This document shows, in pieces, positions 17,069 to 26,875 of a stretch of 64,000 nt of DNA. The position numbers were made by a program, and so were the translations under genes. The notes under the pieces were generated by a model. The model had not been told where the DNA came from. It worked only from the letters and a program-made list of their open reading frames with translations, and ran no database searches. Numbering within the stretch: the stretch's first letter is position 1; the number at the start of each line of letters is the position of its first letter. This DNA comes from DASUXY01 sp035301985 (GTDB taxonomy: Bacteria; Bacillota; Bacilli; Bacillales; Amphibacillaceae): assembly GCA_035301985.1 (NCBI GenBank), contig DATGTE010000040.1, forward strand, positions 35,659-99,658, read 5' to 3'.

Positions 17069-18370
17069 TTATAGAGAATCGCGTTCGGATAATTTAAGAT
17101 CGATCGTTTGTTGCTTTCCATTTCGGTATATTTCTAAAGTGATTGTATCTCCGATTGCTGTTTCAGAATACAAATACTTTCTAAAGTCCAGCAAGGATGT
17201 GACGGGTTGGTCGTTAATTTTTGTAATGATATCGAATTGCTTGAGTCCAGCTTTGTCAGCCGGTGAAGTACTTTCCACATTGGCGATAACTACACCAGCT
17301 TCAACATCTTTCGGTAAGATAATCTTTTCTTGGAATTCAGCTGGAACTTGATCGAGAGATGCCATCGCAATGCCAATGTACGGGCGATCGACTTTCCCTT
17401 TTTTCTCAAGCTGTTCAATGATCGGTTGTGCTGTATCGATTGGAATAGCAAAGCCGATTCCTTCAACAGCTTGCTGGGCAATTTTCATGGAATTGATACC
17501 GATGACATTTCCTTCTTTGTCAACAAGCGCTCCTCCGCTATTTCCGGGATTGATGGCTGCATCCGTTTGGATGACCTCCGTGGTCCAATCCGGTTGATGG
17601 TCTCCTGTCACATCAATTGGAACGGAGCGGTTTAGTCCGCTGATGATCCCTTTGGTTAATGAATTTGCAAATTCCATACTAAGTGGATTGCCAATAGCTA
17701 AGACGGTTTCTCCAACTTTTACATCTTTAGAGGAGCCGAGGTTAGCTACTGTGTCGATCGATTCGCCATCCACTTGTAAAATCGCTAAGTCCATTAATTC
17801 ATCGGAGCCGATCAATGTAGCGGATATTCTCTTTTCACCATCGTGTAAGGCAATTTCGAGATTTTCAGCATTTTTGACGACGTGATGATTCGTAACGATG
17901 TATGCTTTGCCATTTTCTTTTTTATAAATGATTCCTGATCCGGTTCCAGCCTCTTCATCAGGCGTCCAAATATTTTGCTTTTGGAGGTTGATGACACCTA
18001 CAACTGCTTTTGATACTTCTTCAATATTCGAGGATATTTCCTCTTCATCATCAGAAGACACCGTTTGTACAACCTCCTGTTTCGCCTGTTCCTCGCTTTT
18101 ATTAGGGGAATTGGTTTGGTCTTGATCAAGGGGAATGACTCCGTTTATAAAAAGGAGAATAACCGTAAGTGCTGAAATGATTCCACCGACGGTAGCACTT
18201 AGAAAATGGCGAAATAGAGAGCGATTCTTTTTTGATTTTAACTCGGATGAATGAGAATTTGTTGACTCATCTAGAACGTTTTTTTGTTGTGAATGATCTT
18301 CGTGGGTCTGTTCTAGGTTTTGCTTTGTTCGTATTTGATTTTCATCATATTGTTGCTCATCATTTTTCAT
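17069..18370 (-). CDS. htrA: Membrane-anchored HtrA-type serine protease
   Basis: 433 residues. A charged cytoplasmic N-terminus is followed by one transmembrane helix (about 58-80). The trypsin-like domain has the triad H163 (VTNHHVV), D194 (LMDLAIL) and S278 (NPGNSGGALV). One PDZ domain lies at about 320-425. HtrA proteases degrade or refold misfolded exported proteins at the outer face of the membrane. The gene is divergent from cssR and cssS, whose B. subtilis counterparts activate htrA and htrB under secretion stress. It could equally be called htrB. Confidence 0.9.
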   Translation of the reverse strand: MKNDEQQYDENQIRTKQNLEQTHEDHSQQKNVLDESTNSHSSELKSKKNRSLFRHFLSATVGGIISALTVILLFINGVIPLDQDQTNSPNKSEEQAKQEVVQTVSSDDEEEISSNIEEVSKAVVGVINLQKQNIWTPDEEAGTGSGIIYKKENGKAYIVTNHHVVKNAENLEIALHDGEKRISATLIGSDELMDLAILQVDGESIDTVANLGSSKDVKVGETVLAIGNPLSMEFANSLTKGIISGLNRSVPIDVTGDHQPDWTTEVIQTDAAINPGNSGGALVDKEGNVIGINSMKIAQQAVEGIGFAIPIDTAQPIIEQLEKKGKVDRPYIGIAMASLDQVPAEFQEKIILPKDVEAGVVIANVESTSPADKAGLKQFDIITKINDQPVTSLLDFRKYLYSETAIGDTITLEIYRNGKQQTIDLKLSERDSL

Positions 18371-18441
18371 TTCTTATCATCCTTAATGATTGTATTATCT
18401 TTCATGTTACATGTTGAATGGGGAAAAAATTTGGTATAATT

Positions 18442-18460
18442 GTGTAAAAAATGTGTGAAA
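18442..18460. promoter_or_regulatory. Tandem octamers between htrA and cssR, candidate CssR site
   Basis: On the minus strand two related octamers, TTTCACAC and TTTTACAC, start 11 bases apart. They lie upstream of the htrA start and just after a TATAAT (18435-18440) that could serve cssR. The spacing of one helical turn suits a response-regulator dimer. Confidence 0.45.
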
Positions 18461-18536
18461 GAAACGAAAGTGAGTTTACAATAGATTTTAAATGAAAAGA
18501 TCGAATAATCTATTTTGTATAAAGGGGTTTTGGAAG

Positions 18537-19229
18537 ATGAAATACCATATTGGTGTGGTAGAAGACGATCCGAATATACAGAACATCGTTTCCGCTTTTT
18601 TGAAAAAAGCGGGTTTTGAAGTGAGTTTATTGAATTCTGCAGAAGAAGGTATCGAGTTGTGGCAATCCAATCCACCTGATATGTGGATTTTAGATATCAT
18701 GCTTCCAGGAATGGATGGTTATGATTTTTGTAAAAAGATACGTAACAAAAGCGACGTTCCGATTATCATCATTTCAGCAAAAGATGAAGAGGTTGATAAA
18801 ATTATCGGCTTAGAGTTGGGTGGTGACGACTATTTAACGAAGCCCTTTAGCCCAAGAGAGTTGGTTGCTCGTGTCAAGCGACTCCTCAAGCGTTCCTATA
18901 CTTCCAAGCGTCTAGTGGGACCTAAAGACGATCACATAAAAGTTGGTGATTTACTCATTTATCAACAACAACGACGTATGTTTTGGGAAGATGAGGAACA
19001 AGATATGACAACGAAAGAATTTGATCTGCTGCTTCTGCTGGCTAAACATCCGAACCGTGCCTTTTCGCGTGATGAATTATTGACACACGTATGGGGAGAC
19101 GATTACGTTGGCAGTGATCGCGCGGTTGATGATATCGTTAAACGCATTCGCAAAAAAATTCCTCAACTCCCTTTGGAAACTGTTTGGGGGTATGGCTATC
19201 GCCTTCGTAATGGCGACGATCAATTATGA
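18537..19229 (+). CDS. cssR: OmpR-family response regulator of secretion stress (CssR-like)
   Basis: 230 residues. The receiver domain (1-115) has the phosphorylatable Asp in WILDIMLPGMDGY (D53) and the conserved Lys in LTKPF. A winged-helix DNA-binding domain follows (about 135-228), ending ETVWGYGYRLRN. The sequence and the position opposite an htrA gene match CssR. I chose ATG 18537, with AAAGGGG upstream, over 18492. It overlaps the kinase gene by four bases. Confidence 0.88.
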   Translation: MKYHIGVVEDDPNIQNIVSAFLKKAGFEVSLLNSAEEGIELWQSNPPDMWILDIMLPGMDGYDFCKKIRNKSDVPIIIISAKDEEVDKIIGLELGGDDYLTKPFSPRELVARVKRLLKRSYTSKRLVGPKDDHIKVGDLLIYQQQRRMFWEDEEQDMTTKEFDLLLLLAKHPNRAFSRDELLTHVWGDDYVGSDRAVDDIVKRIRKKIPQLPLETVWGYGYRLRNGDDQL

Positions 19230-20548
19230 AACTCCAATATCAACTTCATTTAGCATTTACAACCTTACTGTTGATCATTATGGCGGTGACCGGTTACGTC
19301 ATTTATTCATTAATTCTCGATTTATTAATACAAGATGAGCAAAGACAATTAGAACAAAAGGGGCAAATTCTTGTCAATGTGTTGAATGAGCAATACGAGA
19401 CAGAACAAGACATTCAAAAGTTTTATGACTTTTTACAAGAGCAGGATTTGCAACTATTTTTATATGATCGAACTTGGGATACCGTTCTTTACTCGACGAT
19501 GCCAAATCATGTTGCACAAGGTTTTTTTAATCATAACAATTTTGCAGAACACAAAGAACAATTGTGGGAATATAATCATGATAAATACGTGACGTCGCGC
19601 ATTTTACTCTATCCAGAAGAGACAGGGTTAGAGCTGATTTTGTTGACACCATTAAGTGATTTACCTGTCGTTCAGAAAAACTTTATCGTTCGTTTGTTAT
19701 TTGTATTTTTTATCGGGACACTCGTTGTCGTCATCCTCAGTTATTTTTTAACGAATCGACTCGTTACACCATTGACACGATTAAAGTGGCAATTGAAGAA
19801 AATCGAAAAACGGCAATTTGATGATATTGAGCCGATTCAAGCAACTGGCGAAATCAAAGAAGTTGCCCAAAGTGTGTATGATATGGCAGCTGAATTAGAA
19901 CGCTATATAACGTCACAACAAATCTTTTTTCAAAATGCAAGCCATGAGTTAAAAACGCCGCTCATGACCATTCAAGGCTATGCAGAAGGGATTAAAGAGA
20001 AGGTCTTTGACCCAGAAGAGGAAGAGAAAGGTTTAGAAGTGATGGTTACAGAAGTAAAAAGACTCAAAAAAATCATCAATGAAATGATTTTATTAGCAAA
20101 GTTAGATAGCAATCAAGCTGCATACAAACGAGAGGAGGTTACGGCTAAAGAGCTGATGGAACAAATCATTGAACGGGTACTGCCGATTGTAAATGAAGAG
20201 CAGTTAACATTGACACATCACACCGATGATGTGACACTGTTTGTAGACAAAGAGAAGATGCTGCGAGCGCTATTGAATTTAGTCATTAACGGAATTCGCC
20301 ATGCTGCTTCAGAAGTGCGGATCGAAATGAAAAAAGTGGACAAGCAAACGATGATCACGATTGAAGATGATGGCCAAGGCATTCCAGAGGAGCTGACGTC
20401 ACATATTTTTCATCGTTTTGTAAAGGGGACCAGTGGCGAAACCGGTTTAGGTTTATCCATTGCCCGAGCGATTATTGAACAATCGGACGGAAAAATTACA
20501 GTCGACAGTTCCCGTTTAGGTGGTGCTAAGTTTACCATTACGTTTTAA
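19226..20548 (+). CDS. cssS: Sensor histidine kinase (CssS-like)
   Basis: 440 residues. Two transmembrane helices (about 8-30 and 153-175) bracket an extracellular sensor of about 120 residues. A HAMP-like linker leads to the His-phosphorylation site QNASHELKTP (H240), then N, G1 and G2 boxes of the ATPase domain (LLNLVINGIRHA, EDDGQGIP, GETGLGLSIAR). It is expected to detect misfolded exported proteins and phosphorylate CssR. ATGA overlap with cssR shows one operon. Confidence 0.88.
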   Translation: MKLQYQLHLAFTTLLLIIMAVTGYVIYSLILDLLIQDEQRQLEQKGQILVNVLNEQYETEQDIQKFYDFLQEQDLQLFLYDRTWDTVLYSTMPNHVAQGFFNHNNFAEHKEQLWEYNHDKYVTSRILLYPEETGLELILLTPLSDLPVVQKNFIVRLLFVFFIGTLVVVILSYFLTNRLVTPLTRLKWQLKKIEKRQFDDIEPIQATGEIKEVAQSVYDMAAELERYITSQQIFFQNASHELKTPLMTIQGYAEGIKEKVFDPEEEEKGLEVMVTEVKRLKKIINEMILLAKLDSNQAAYKREEVTAKELMEQIIERVLPIVNEEQLTLTHHTDDVTLFVDKEKMLRALLNLVINGIRHAASEVRIEMKKVDKQTMITIEDDGQGIPEELTSHIFHRFVKGTSGETGLGLSIARAIIEQSDGKITVDSSRLGGAKFTITF

Positions 20549-20634
20549 AGGGTTGTTCCTATTATTCATACGATCGTCTGTGTGGTATAATAATATCGTT
20601 TGATGTATACGGAATAAGAAGGAGAGCATTATAT

Positions 20635-22467
20635 ATGCAACGAAGAGAAGATATTCGTAATATTGCCATTATCGCTCACGTCGACCATGGGAAAACAACT
20701 CTTGTCGACCAATTGCTCGCCTATGGTGGAACGTTTCATGAACATGAAACAGTTAAAGACCGGGCGATGGACTCCGGAGATTTGGAACGAGAGCGCGGAA
20801 TTACCATTTTAGCAAAAAATACAGCGATTCGTTATAACGATACAACGATTAATATTTTAGATACACCTGGTCATGCTGATTTTGGTGGTGAAGTAGAACG
20901 GATTATGAAGATGGTCGATGGGGTCATCTTAGTGGTCGACGCTTTTGAAGGGACGATGCCACAAACCCGTTTTGTCGTCAAAAAAGCATTGGAAGAGAAA
21001 GTAACTCCGATTGTCGTCGTGAACAAAATTGATCGACCGAACCGAAGACCGCATGAAGTTGTCGATGAAGTGTTTGATTTATTTATTGATCTTGGAGCGG
21101 ATGATGATCAGTTAGATTTTCCAGTTGTCTATGCATCTGCCTTGCAAGGAACTTCTGGTGAAGAACCCGATGAACAGAATAAGACGATGGATCCCATTTT
21201 CGAAACGATCATCCAACACATTCCAGCTCCTCTAGACACGTCTGATGAACCTTTACAATTACAAGTAACATTGCTCGATTATAATGATTATGTCGGTCGT
21301 ATCGGGGTTGGTCGTGTATCGCGTGGAACAATCAAGGTCGGTCAACAAGTGACAGTTATGAAAAAAGATGGTTCAGAGCAGTCTTTTCGGGTACGCAAGC
21401 TGTTCGGCTTTATGGGGCTTGAACGTAAAGAAATCGAAAAGGCTGAATCTGGTGATATTGTCGCAGTGAGCGGTATGGAAGACCTCCATATTGGGGAGAC
21501 GATTTGTTCTCCGGATCACCTCGAGCCATTGCCAATGCTCAGAATTGATGAACCGACATTAAAAATGACATTTCTTGTCAACAACAGTCCATTTGCTGGA
21601 AAAGAAGGCGAATTCATGACATCCCGGCAAATTAAAGAACGCTTGATGAAAGAGTTAGAAACAGATGTTAGCTTACGTGTCGAACCAACCGAATCACCGG
21701 ATGCCTGGGTTGTTTCTGGACGTGGAGAACTACATTTATCCATTTTAATTGAAAATATGCGTCGCGAAGGTTTTGAGTTTCAATTATCGAAGCCCGAAGT
21801 GATTATAAAAGAAATTGATGGTGTCGAATGCGAGCCGGTCGAATATGTGCAAATTGACGTACCTGAGGAATACACAGGTCAAATTATGGAATCATTAGGA
21901 TCCCGCAAAGGCGAAATGTTGGATATGGTCAACCAAGGAAATGGCCAAGTGCGCTTTGATTTTCGTGTTCCATCTCGCGGATTGATTGGATACTCGACTG
22001 AGTTTATGACACAAACACAAGGCTATGGAATTTTAAACCATACATTTGATTCTTATCAACCGCGGGTAAAAGACGCTGTTGGTGGGAGGCAGCAAGGCGT
22101 TTTGATTGCACAGGAAGATGGAAAAGCGACCGCGTACGGCATTATGCAACTCGAGGACCGTGGAGTGATTTTTGTTGAACCAGGTACAGAAATATATGGT
22201 GGAATGATTGTCGGTGAACATAATCGTGAAAATGATTTAACCGTTAATATTACGAAAGAAAAGAACTTAACGAACATGCGCTCCGCGACGAAGGACCATA
22301 CAGTAACCTTGAAGAAAACGAGACACATGTCATTGGAAGAAGCGATTCAATATTTAAATGACGATGAATATTGTGAAGTTACTCCTGAGTCAATCCGACT
22401 TCGCAAAAAGATTTTACATCAAGGGAAGCGAGAACGAGAAGCGAAACGAAAAAAGAGAAATGAATAG
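20635..22467 (+). CDS. typA: Translational GTPase TypA/BipA
   Basis: 610 residues, standard for the family. G1 AHVDHGKTT, G3 DTPGHADFGGEVER and G4 NKIDRP are present in the GTPase domain, followed by EF-G-like domains and the TypA-specific C-terminus. It acts on the ribosome in 50S assembly and stress or cold adaptation. ATG is preceded by AAGGAGAG. A stem-loop terminator follows. In B. subtilis the gene is also flanked by small membrane protein genes. Confidence 0.95.
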   Translation: MQRREDIRNIAIIAHVDHGKTTLVDQLLAYGGTFHEHETVKDRAMDSGDLERERGITILAKNTAIRYNDTTINILDTPGHADFGGEVERIMKMVDGVILVVDAFEGTMPQTRFVVKKALEEKVTPIVVVNKIDRPNRRPHEVVDEVFDLFIDLGADDDQLDFPVVYASALQGTSGEEPDEQNKTMDPIFETIIQHIPAPLDTSDEPLQLQVTLLDYNDYVGRIGVGRVSRGTIKVGQQVTVMKKDGSEQSFRVRKLFGFMGLERKEIEKAESGDIVAVSGMEDLHIGETICSPDHLEPLPMLRIDEPTLKMTFLVNNSPFAGKEGEFMTSRQIKERLMKELETDVSLRVEPTESPDAWVVSGRGELHLSILIENMRREGFEFQLSKPEVIIKEIDGVECEPVEYVQIDVPEEYTGQIMESLGSRKGEMLDMVNQGNGQVRFDFRVPSRGLIGYSTEFMTQTQGYGILNHTFDSYQPRVKDAVGGRQQGVLIAQEDGKATAYGIMQLEDRGVIFVEPGTEIYGGMIVGEHNRENDLTVNITKEKNLTNMRSATKDHTVTLKKTRHMSLEEAIQYLNDDEYCEVTPESIRLRKKILHQGKREREAKRKKRNE

Positions 22468-22487
22468 CTGCATCTTGATTCCAATCG

Positions 22488-22520
22488 GCAAGCACTTTTC
22501 ATAAGTGCTTGCTCGATTTT
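22488..22520 (+). terminator. Terminator of typA
   Basis: Perfect 10-bp stem GCAAGCACTT / AAGTGCTTGC, then TCGATTTTTT. Confidence 0.85.
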
Positions 22521-22537
22521 TTATACAACTGTTTCGT

Positions 22538-22705
22538 TTAATTTTGATCATCAGGTATATACTTTGTGAAGTAGGCAGCTAAAATAAAACAAATAAAAGA
22601 TAGCCCCCAAGCAACAACACCATTCCATTGGAAATCCATACGTAAACCAACGACTAAAATAACGACACTTAAAAATATAAAAATAAAAGTTAAGTAACGT
22701 TTCAT
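22538..22705 (-). CDS. Small two-helix membrane protein, 55 residues
   Basis: A short ORF starts at ATG 22705 behind an excellent AAGGAGATACAT ribosome binding site. It reads MKRYLTFIFIFLSVVILVVG..., with two hydrophobic helices (about 4-20 and 29-47) and the tail KYIPDDQN. The coding look comes from the ribosome binding site, the codon use and the membrane pattern. In the out-of-frame register the same DNA gives a Cys-rich ORF without a ribosome binding site, which I reject. Function unknown. It is convergent with typA; small membrane proteins (YlaF, YlaH) accompany typA in B. subtilis, but I cannot assign it to one of them. Confidence 0.7.
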   Translation of the reverse strand: MKRYLTFIFIFLSVVILVVGLRMDFQWNGVVAWGLSFICFILAAYFTKYIPDDQN

Positions 22706-23044
22706 ATGTATCTCCTTTATGAAAAGTTAACAATAGGTTCATAGTTCAACGAGTAGATGGCCATGCTCGTAAAGTTAAATGCTTGCTCATAGAACCTTCA
22801 CATGTTTCATATACACGATCATGTATACTTTTAAACCCCACAAACGGAGTCAGTATCGTAAGCGACTTACTCATCTCTGATTAGCTTATTTATATCATAG
22901 AAATGTATTTTCATGAAGTATCTTGCATGACTCTCTATTGTTCCATCTTGTAAAATAACTGAAACTCCAAACCGATTGATGAACTAGAAGTATTTCGTAT
23001 TTTCTGTATACTTATAGATAAGATTATAAAGAATGGGTGATAAA
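22706..23044. other. Intergenic stretch, nothing clear
   Basis: Divergent gap of about 340 bases between the small membrane protein gene and the thiolase. I see no convincing operator, structured RNA or ORF. Confidence 0.5.
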
Positions 23045-24202
23045 ATGCGTGATGTCGTTATAGTAGATGGCTGTCGAACAGCTGTAGGGCGTCGTAAAGG
23101 GAGTTTGACAAACTATCGTCCCGATCACTTAGCAGCAGTCGTCCTAAATGACTTAGTTGAACGGGCGAATGTTGATAAAGGTTTAGTAGAAGATGTCATT
23201 TTAGGTTGTGTCACACAAATAAACGAGCAAGGGGGAAACATTGCTCGAACAGCAGCTCTAATTGCAGGATTTCCAATACATGTTCCGGGTGTAACGATCG
23301 ATCGTCAATGTGGATCGAGCCAACAGGCGACTCATTTTGCTGCCCAGGCGATCGCCTCGGGAGACATGGATGTTGTCATTGCCGGGGGCGTCGAAAGTAT
23401 GACACGTGCACCGATGTTTGCGAATATCGAAGGGGTTTCACCGAGTGTGCAATTAACGAAACGCTATGAAATTGTGAATCAAGGTATCTCTGCCGAAAAA
23501 ATTGCTCGTAAGTGGGGCTTTTCCCGTCAGCAATTAGATGAATTTTCTTTAGAAAGTCATCGGCGGGCATTGACTGCTATTCAAAAAGGGGTGTTTGATC
23601 AGGAGATTGCTCCTGTGGAAGTTACGGATGAAGATGGGAACAGGCGTGTTTTTGCTACAGATGAAGGGCCTCGGGAGAGCACTTCCTTACGTGCGTTAGC
23701 AAACTTAGACTCTGTATTTAAAGAGGATGGAAAAATAACAGCAGGTAATTCGAGCCAAATGAGTGACGGGGCAAGTGCCGTTTTACTCATGTCGAGAGAA
23801 AAAGCGGATGCGCTCGGGCTCAAACCAAAAGCCAAAATTGTCGCACGTACGGTAGTCGGGTCTGATCCAACGCTCATGTTGACGGGACCCATTCCCGCAA
23901 CAAAAAAAGTGTTACAGAAAGCGGACTTGACGATTGACCAAATTGATAGGTATGAAGTGAATGAAGCATTTGCTCCCGTTCCCCTCGCATGGTTGCAAGA
24001 AGTTGGGGCAGATGCGGAAAAATTAAATGTTCATGGTGGAGCGATTGCTCTAGGGCATCCTCTCGGGGCGACAGGGACAAAACTACTCGTGACATTGATG
24101 AATGAATTAGAGCGAATTGACGGTACATATGGATTGTTAGCTATATGTGAGGGTATGGGAATGGCGAATGCAACGATCATTGAACGCTTGAAGGATCACT
24201 GA
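23045..24202 (+). CDS. Acetyl-CoA acyltransferase (thiolase)
   Basis: 385 residues. The nucleophilic Cys is in IDRQCGSSQQA (C89), the conserved NEAF is followed by the His in GGAIALGHPLGATG, and the second Cys lies in CEGMGMAN. Thiolases cleave 3-ketoacyl-CoA with CoA or condense two acyl-CoA molecules. The CEGMGMAN form is found in degradative FadA-like enzymes. GGGTGATAAA before ATG 23045 favours this start over 23033. It stands alone, without other fatty-acid oxidation genes, so its pathway is uncertain. Confidence 0.88.
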   Translation: MRDVVIVDGCRTAVGRRKGSLTNYRPDHLAAVVLNDLVERANVDKGLVEDVILGCVTQINEQGGNIARTAALIAGFPIHVPGVTIDRQCGSSQQATHFAAQAIASGDMDVVIAGGVESMTRAPMFANIEGVSPSVQLTKRYEIVNQGISAEKIARKWGFSRQQLDEFSLESHRRALTAIQKGVFDQEIAPVEVTDEDGNRRVFATDEGPRESTSLRALANLDSVFKEDGKITAGNSSQMSDGASAVLLMSREKADALGLKPKAKIVARTVVGSDPTLMLTGPIPATKKVLQKADLTIDQIDRYEVNEAFAPVPLAWLQEVGADAEKLNVHGGAIALGHPLGATGTKLLVTLMNELERIDGTYGLLAICEGMGMANATIIERLKDH

Positions 24203-24242
24203 ATCGTAATGGATGTAAAAAATAGATTACAATAAAGCGGAG

Positions 24243-24281
24243 GTACGCCACCGTTCATCCGAATGTTGGTGTACTTTTTTT
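24243..24281 (+). terminator. Probable thiolase terminator
   Basis: Imperfect hairpin GTACGCCACC / GGTGTAC followed by seven T residues. Confidence 0.5.
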
Positions 24282-24391
24282 ATGTTGAATGAAAAAAATA
24301 AGCGAAAATATGATATTATAACGTTATGATTTAACATATAGAAACAATAAGTTTATGTATGATGTTAAACGACGAATGGAGATATAAAGGA

Positions 24392-25210
24392 ATGGAATGG
24401 AAAAATGTGTATCGTGGATTATTGATGGGAGCAAGTGATGTCATTCCTGGCGTTAGTGGAGGAACAATAGCCCTACTTCTTGGTATATACGATCAGTTAA
24501 TCGCTTCGATTAATGGATTGATGACGAAGGAATGGAATAAACAGTTCGGCTTTTTAATTCCTTTAGGGATCGGTGTTGCAACGAGTATATTGTTATTTAG
24601 TAAAGTGATCGATTGGCTTTTGAAACACTATCCCGGCCCATTGCAATTTTTCTTTTTAGGGCTCATTATCGGGATTCTCCCGAAGTTATTTCAAGAAGCA
24701 GACGCTAGAAACACTTTCCAATTCAAACATTATGCGTTACTTCTATTAGGAATTGTATTCATTGGTATGATTGCGGTATTGAACGTATCGGAAGTCTCGA
24801 TTATCGAAAGCCGGTCGCTAAGAACGTATGCCTTTTTATTTGCAGCCGGTTTTTTAGGCAGTGCAGCGATGATCTTGCCCGGTATTAGTGGTTCGATGAT
24901 TTTGTTAGTCATCGGGGCATACTATACAGTGATTCATGCGGTTAGCCATTTACATTTGGATGTACTTGCTGTTGTTGGAGCGGGAATTGTTATGGGCATC
25001 GTTGTGATGAGTAAGGTCATCAACTACTTTTTGACACATTATCAAAAAGGAACCTATGCCTTAGTGATTGGCTTCGTCATCGGTTCATTAGCCATCGTTT
25101 TTCCAGGTTGGCCTAGTGAGAAAACGGGCGTCATGCTTTGTGTCGTGACGTTTGCCTTCGGATTACTCATCGCCTATATTCTCGGTAAAGTGGAGTATGA
25201 AGAATCATAG
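24392..25210 (+). CDS. DUF368 multi-pass membrane protein
   Basis: 272 residues with about eight transmembrane helices and the two family signatures GASDVIPGVSGGTIALLLG (N-terminal repeat) and AMILPGISGSMILLVIGAY (second repeat), which show an internal duplication. DUF368 (PopT/UptA-related) proteins are linked to recycling of undecaprenyl phosphate lipid carrier across the membrane; this applies by family only. The ATG at 24392 has TGGAG nine bases upstream; 24359 is an alternative without a ribosome binding site. Confidence 0.85.
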   Translation: MEWKNVYRGLLMGASDVIPGVSGGTIALLLGIYDQLIASINGLMTKEWNKQFGFLIPLGIGVATSILLFSKVIDWLLKHYPGPLQFFFLGLIIGILPKLFQEADARNTFQFKHYALLLLGIVFIGMIAVLNVSEVSIIESRSLRTYAFLFAAGFLGSAAMILPGISGSMILLVIGAYYTVIHAVSHLHLDVLAVVGAGIVMGIVVMSKVINYFLTHYQKGTYALVIGFVIGSLAIVFPGWPSEKTGVMLCVVTFAFGLLIAYILGKVEYEES

Positions 25211-25301
25211 TAGAGATTCTTTCGCTATTGGAAATTTAAACTTGTGCATCACAATGGATGAGGAAATGATTTTTAACAGCTGCGATGACTATACACAAAA
25301 A

Positions 25302-25335
25302 GATGTGCACGTTTTCGGTGCACATCCTTTGTTTA
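25302..25335. terminator. Terminator between DUF368 gene and VOC gene
   Basis: Perfect 9-bp stem GATGTGCAC / GTGCACATC, loop of 7, then a T-rich end. Confidence 0.75.
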
Positions 25336-25974
25336 TTCAAGCTTAAAGGACAGCTCAGGGTAATCTGTAAAATACAATTTCGTATTGCGTAGTCGTACAA
25401 AGTGTTTGAGGATCTTTCTCGGTTTGAGATTATACATATGTGTGAATTGTTCTTTTGTCGTTCCACCAAATTTTAACGATGTAATGGCTTGTGGATTATC
25501 GAGTCCACGAATATCGTTCATCGTTTCCCATTCGATTAAAAAGGGGAGCATTTCTGTTTGAAAATCATATTCAGGAAATAACATCCGCCATGTGATCATC
25601 GTTCCGTCCGGTTTTTTTCTCTGTCCTGAAAAAGGCCCTTTATATGGAATGTGGTGTCTCTTGAAGTGATTCACATATTCGTCCAGTTTATTCGTTCTTA
25701 GTGCAAATTGGAAAGGAACTGCTTTGTCGTATGCTTCCACAGTATGTACAAGATGTTGGATCAAAGGAATTTCAACCTGTTTTGCTCGCTGTAAATCATG
25801 GATGCCGAGCCATTCGATATAACATGAATTTGAAAAGTAGGCTAAATAATTGTATGTTCCCCAGCTTTCATGTTCTCCCCCTTTGACGGCTTTAATGGAT
25901 AGTTGCTTTCCATATTGCTCGCTCGCTTGTTCTACATTTGTTCCTGATATCACAATATGATCCAGTGCTAACAT
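25333..25974 (-). CDS. Glyoxalase-like (VOC superfamily) protein
   Basis: 213 residues. It opens MLALDHIVISGTNVEQASEQY, the usual first strand with a His ligand of VOC proteins, and continues GTYNYLAYFSNSCYIEWLGI, which carries the Glu-bearing strand. It fits the glyoxalase-like domain family (PF13468 type). Such proteins are metal-dependent lyases, dioxygenases or isomerases; the reaction here is unknown. ATG 25974 has AAAGGAGA at good spacing, unlike the in-frame ATG 25983 that overlaps it or the far upstream 26106. Single gene. Confidence 0.75.
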   Translation of the reverse strand: MLALDHIVISGTNVEQASEQYGKQLSIKAVKGGEHESWGTYNYLAYFSNSCYIEWLGIHDLQRAKQVEIPLIQHLVHTVEAYDKAVPFQFALRTNKLDEYVNHFKRHHIPYKGPFSGQRKKPDGTMITWRMLFPEYDFQTEMLPFLIEWETMNDIRGLDNPQAITSLKFGGTTKEQFTHMYNLKPRKILKHFVRLRNTKLYFTDYPELSFKLE

Positions 25975-26179
25975 GACTATCATTCTCCTTTTATAGGAAT
26001 CATCACTGAAGAAGGATTTGCAAAAAACATATTTTATCCATATATTTATTATGACATCATTATGCTTATGTACAAAGAGAAAATTGTGTGAAGTTTCATA
26101 AAGCATGGATATCTACTAAAAGGTCGGAAGTGACAGATAAATAATTGGTTACTATATAAAAAAAGATAGGTGAACAATC

Positions 26180-26875
26180 TTGACGAATCCTGCAATTTTA
26201 ATTGTCGAAGATGAACAAAAGCTTAGCAGAGTGTTGCAATTAGAGCTGGAATATGAAGGCTATCAAACGGAAGTTGCCTATCGTGGGAAAGAAGCGCTTT
26301 ATTTACTACGTGAAAAAGAGTGGGATCTCGTATTGCTTGATATCATGATCCCTGAAATAAGTGGACTAGAGGTCTTACGACGTGTACGCCGTCGTGACCC
26401 TGTGACGCCGATTATTTTATTAACGGCTCGCGACCAAGTACATGACAAAGTGAGTGGACTGGACCGTGGTGCAAATGACTATATGACGAAGCCATTTGAA
26501 ATAGAGGAATTGCTCGCCCGTATTCGTGCGCATTTACGGCAGCAAAGGACCACACATGTTTCGATAGATCGCAAACTTATGATCGGTGACTTACAAGTAG
26601 ATCTCAATAGCCGGGAAGTGAAACATGCTCAGGATGAGATTGAATTAACGCCACGGGAGTATGATTTGCTCGTTTTCTTATTAAAACATAAAAATATCGT
26701 TTTAACGCGTGAACAAATCATTGAAGAGGTGTGGGGCTTTGATTATGTTGGAGATACAAATGTTGTAGACGTATATATTCGCTACTTACGCCAAAAAATC
26801 GACAAGAAATTTGCGGTTGAATATATCCAAACGGTTCGTGGGGTAGGTTATACAATCAAGGATTTGAACAGATGA
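26180..26875 (+). CDS. OmpR-family response regulator (YkoG/ArlR-like)
   Basis: 231 residues. Receiver domain with phosphorylation site D54 (LVLLDIMIPEISG) and TKPF lysine; winged-helix domain from about 130 ending YIQTVRGVGYTIKD. It overlaps the kinase gene by four bases and is followed by a PepSY protein. The set resembles ykoG-ykoH-ykoI/ykoJ of B. subtilis. The start codon is TTG or ATG-equivalent at 26180 after ATAGGTG. Confidence 0.88.
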   Translation: MTNPAILIVEDEQKLSRVLQLELEYEGYQTEVAYRGKEALYLLREKEWDLVLLDIMIPEISGLEVLRRVRRRDPVTPIILLTARDQVHDKVSGLDRGANDYMTKPFEIEELLARIRAHLRQQRTTHVSIDRKLMIGDLQVDLNSREVKHAQDEIELTPREYDLLVFLLKHKNIVLTREQIIEEVWGFDYVGDTNVVDVYIRYLRQKIDKKFAVEYIQTVRGVGYTIKDLNR

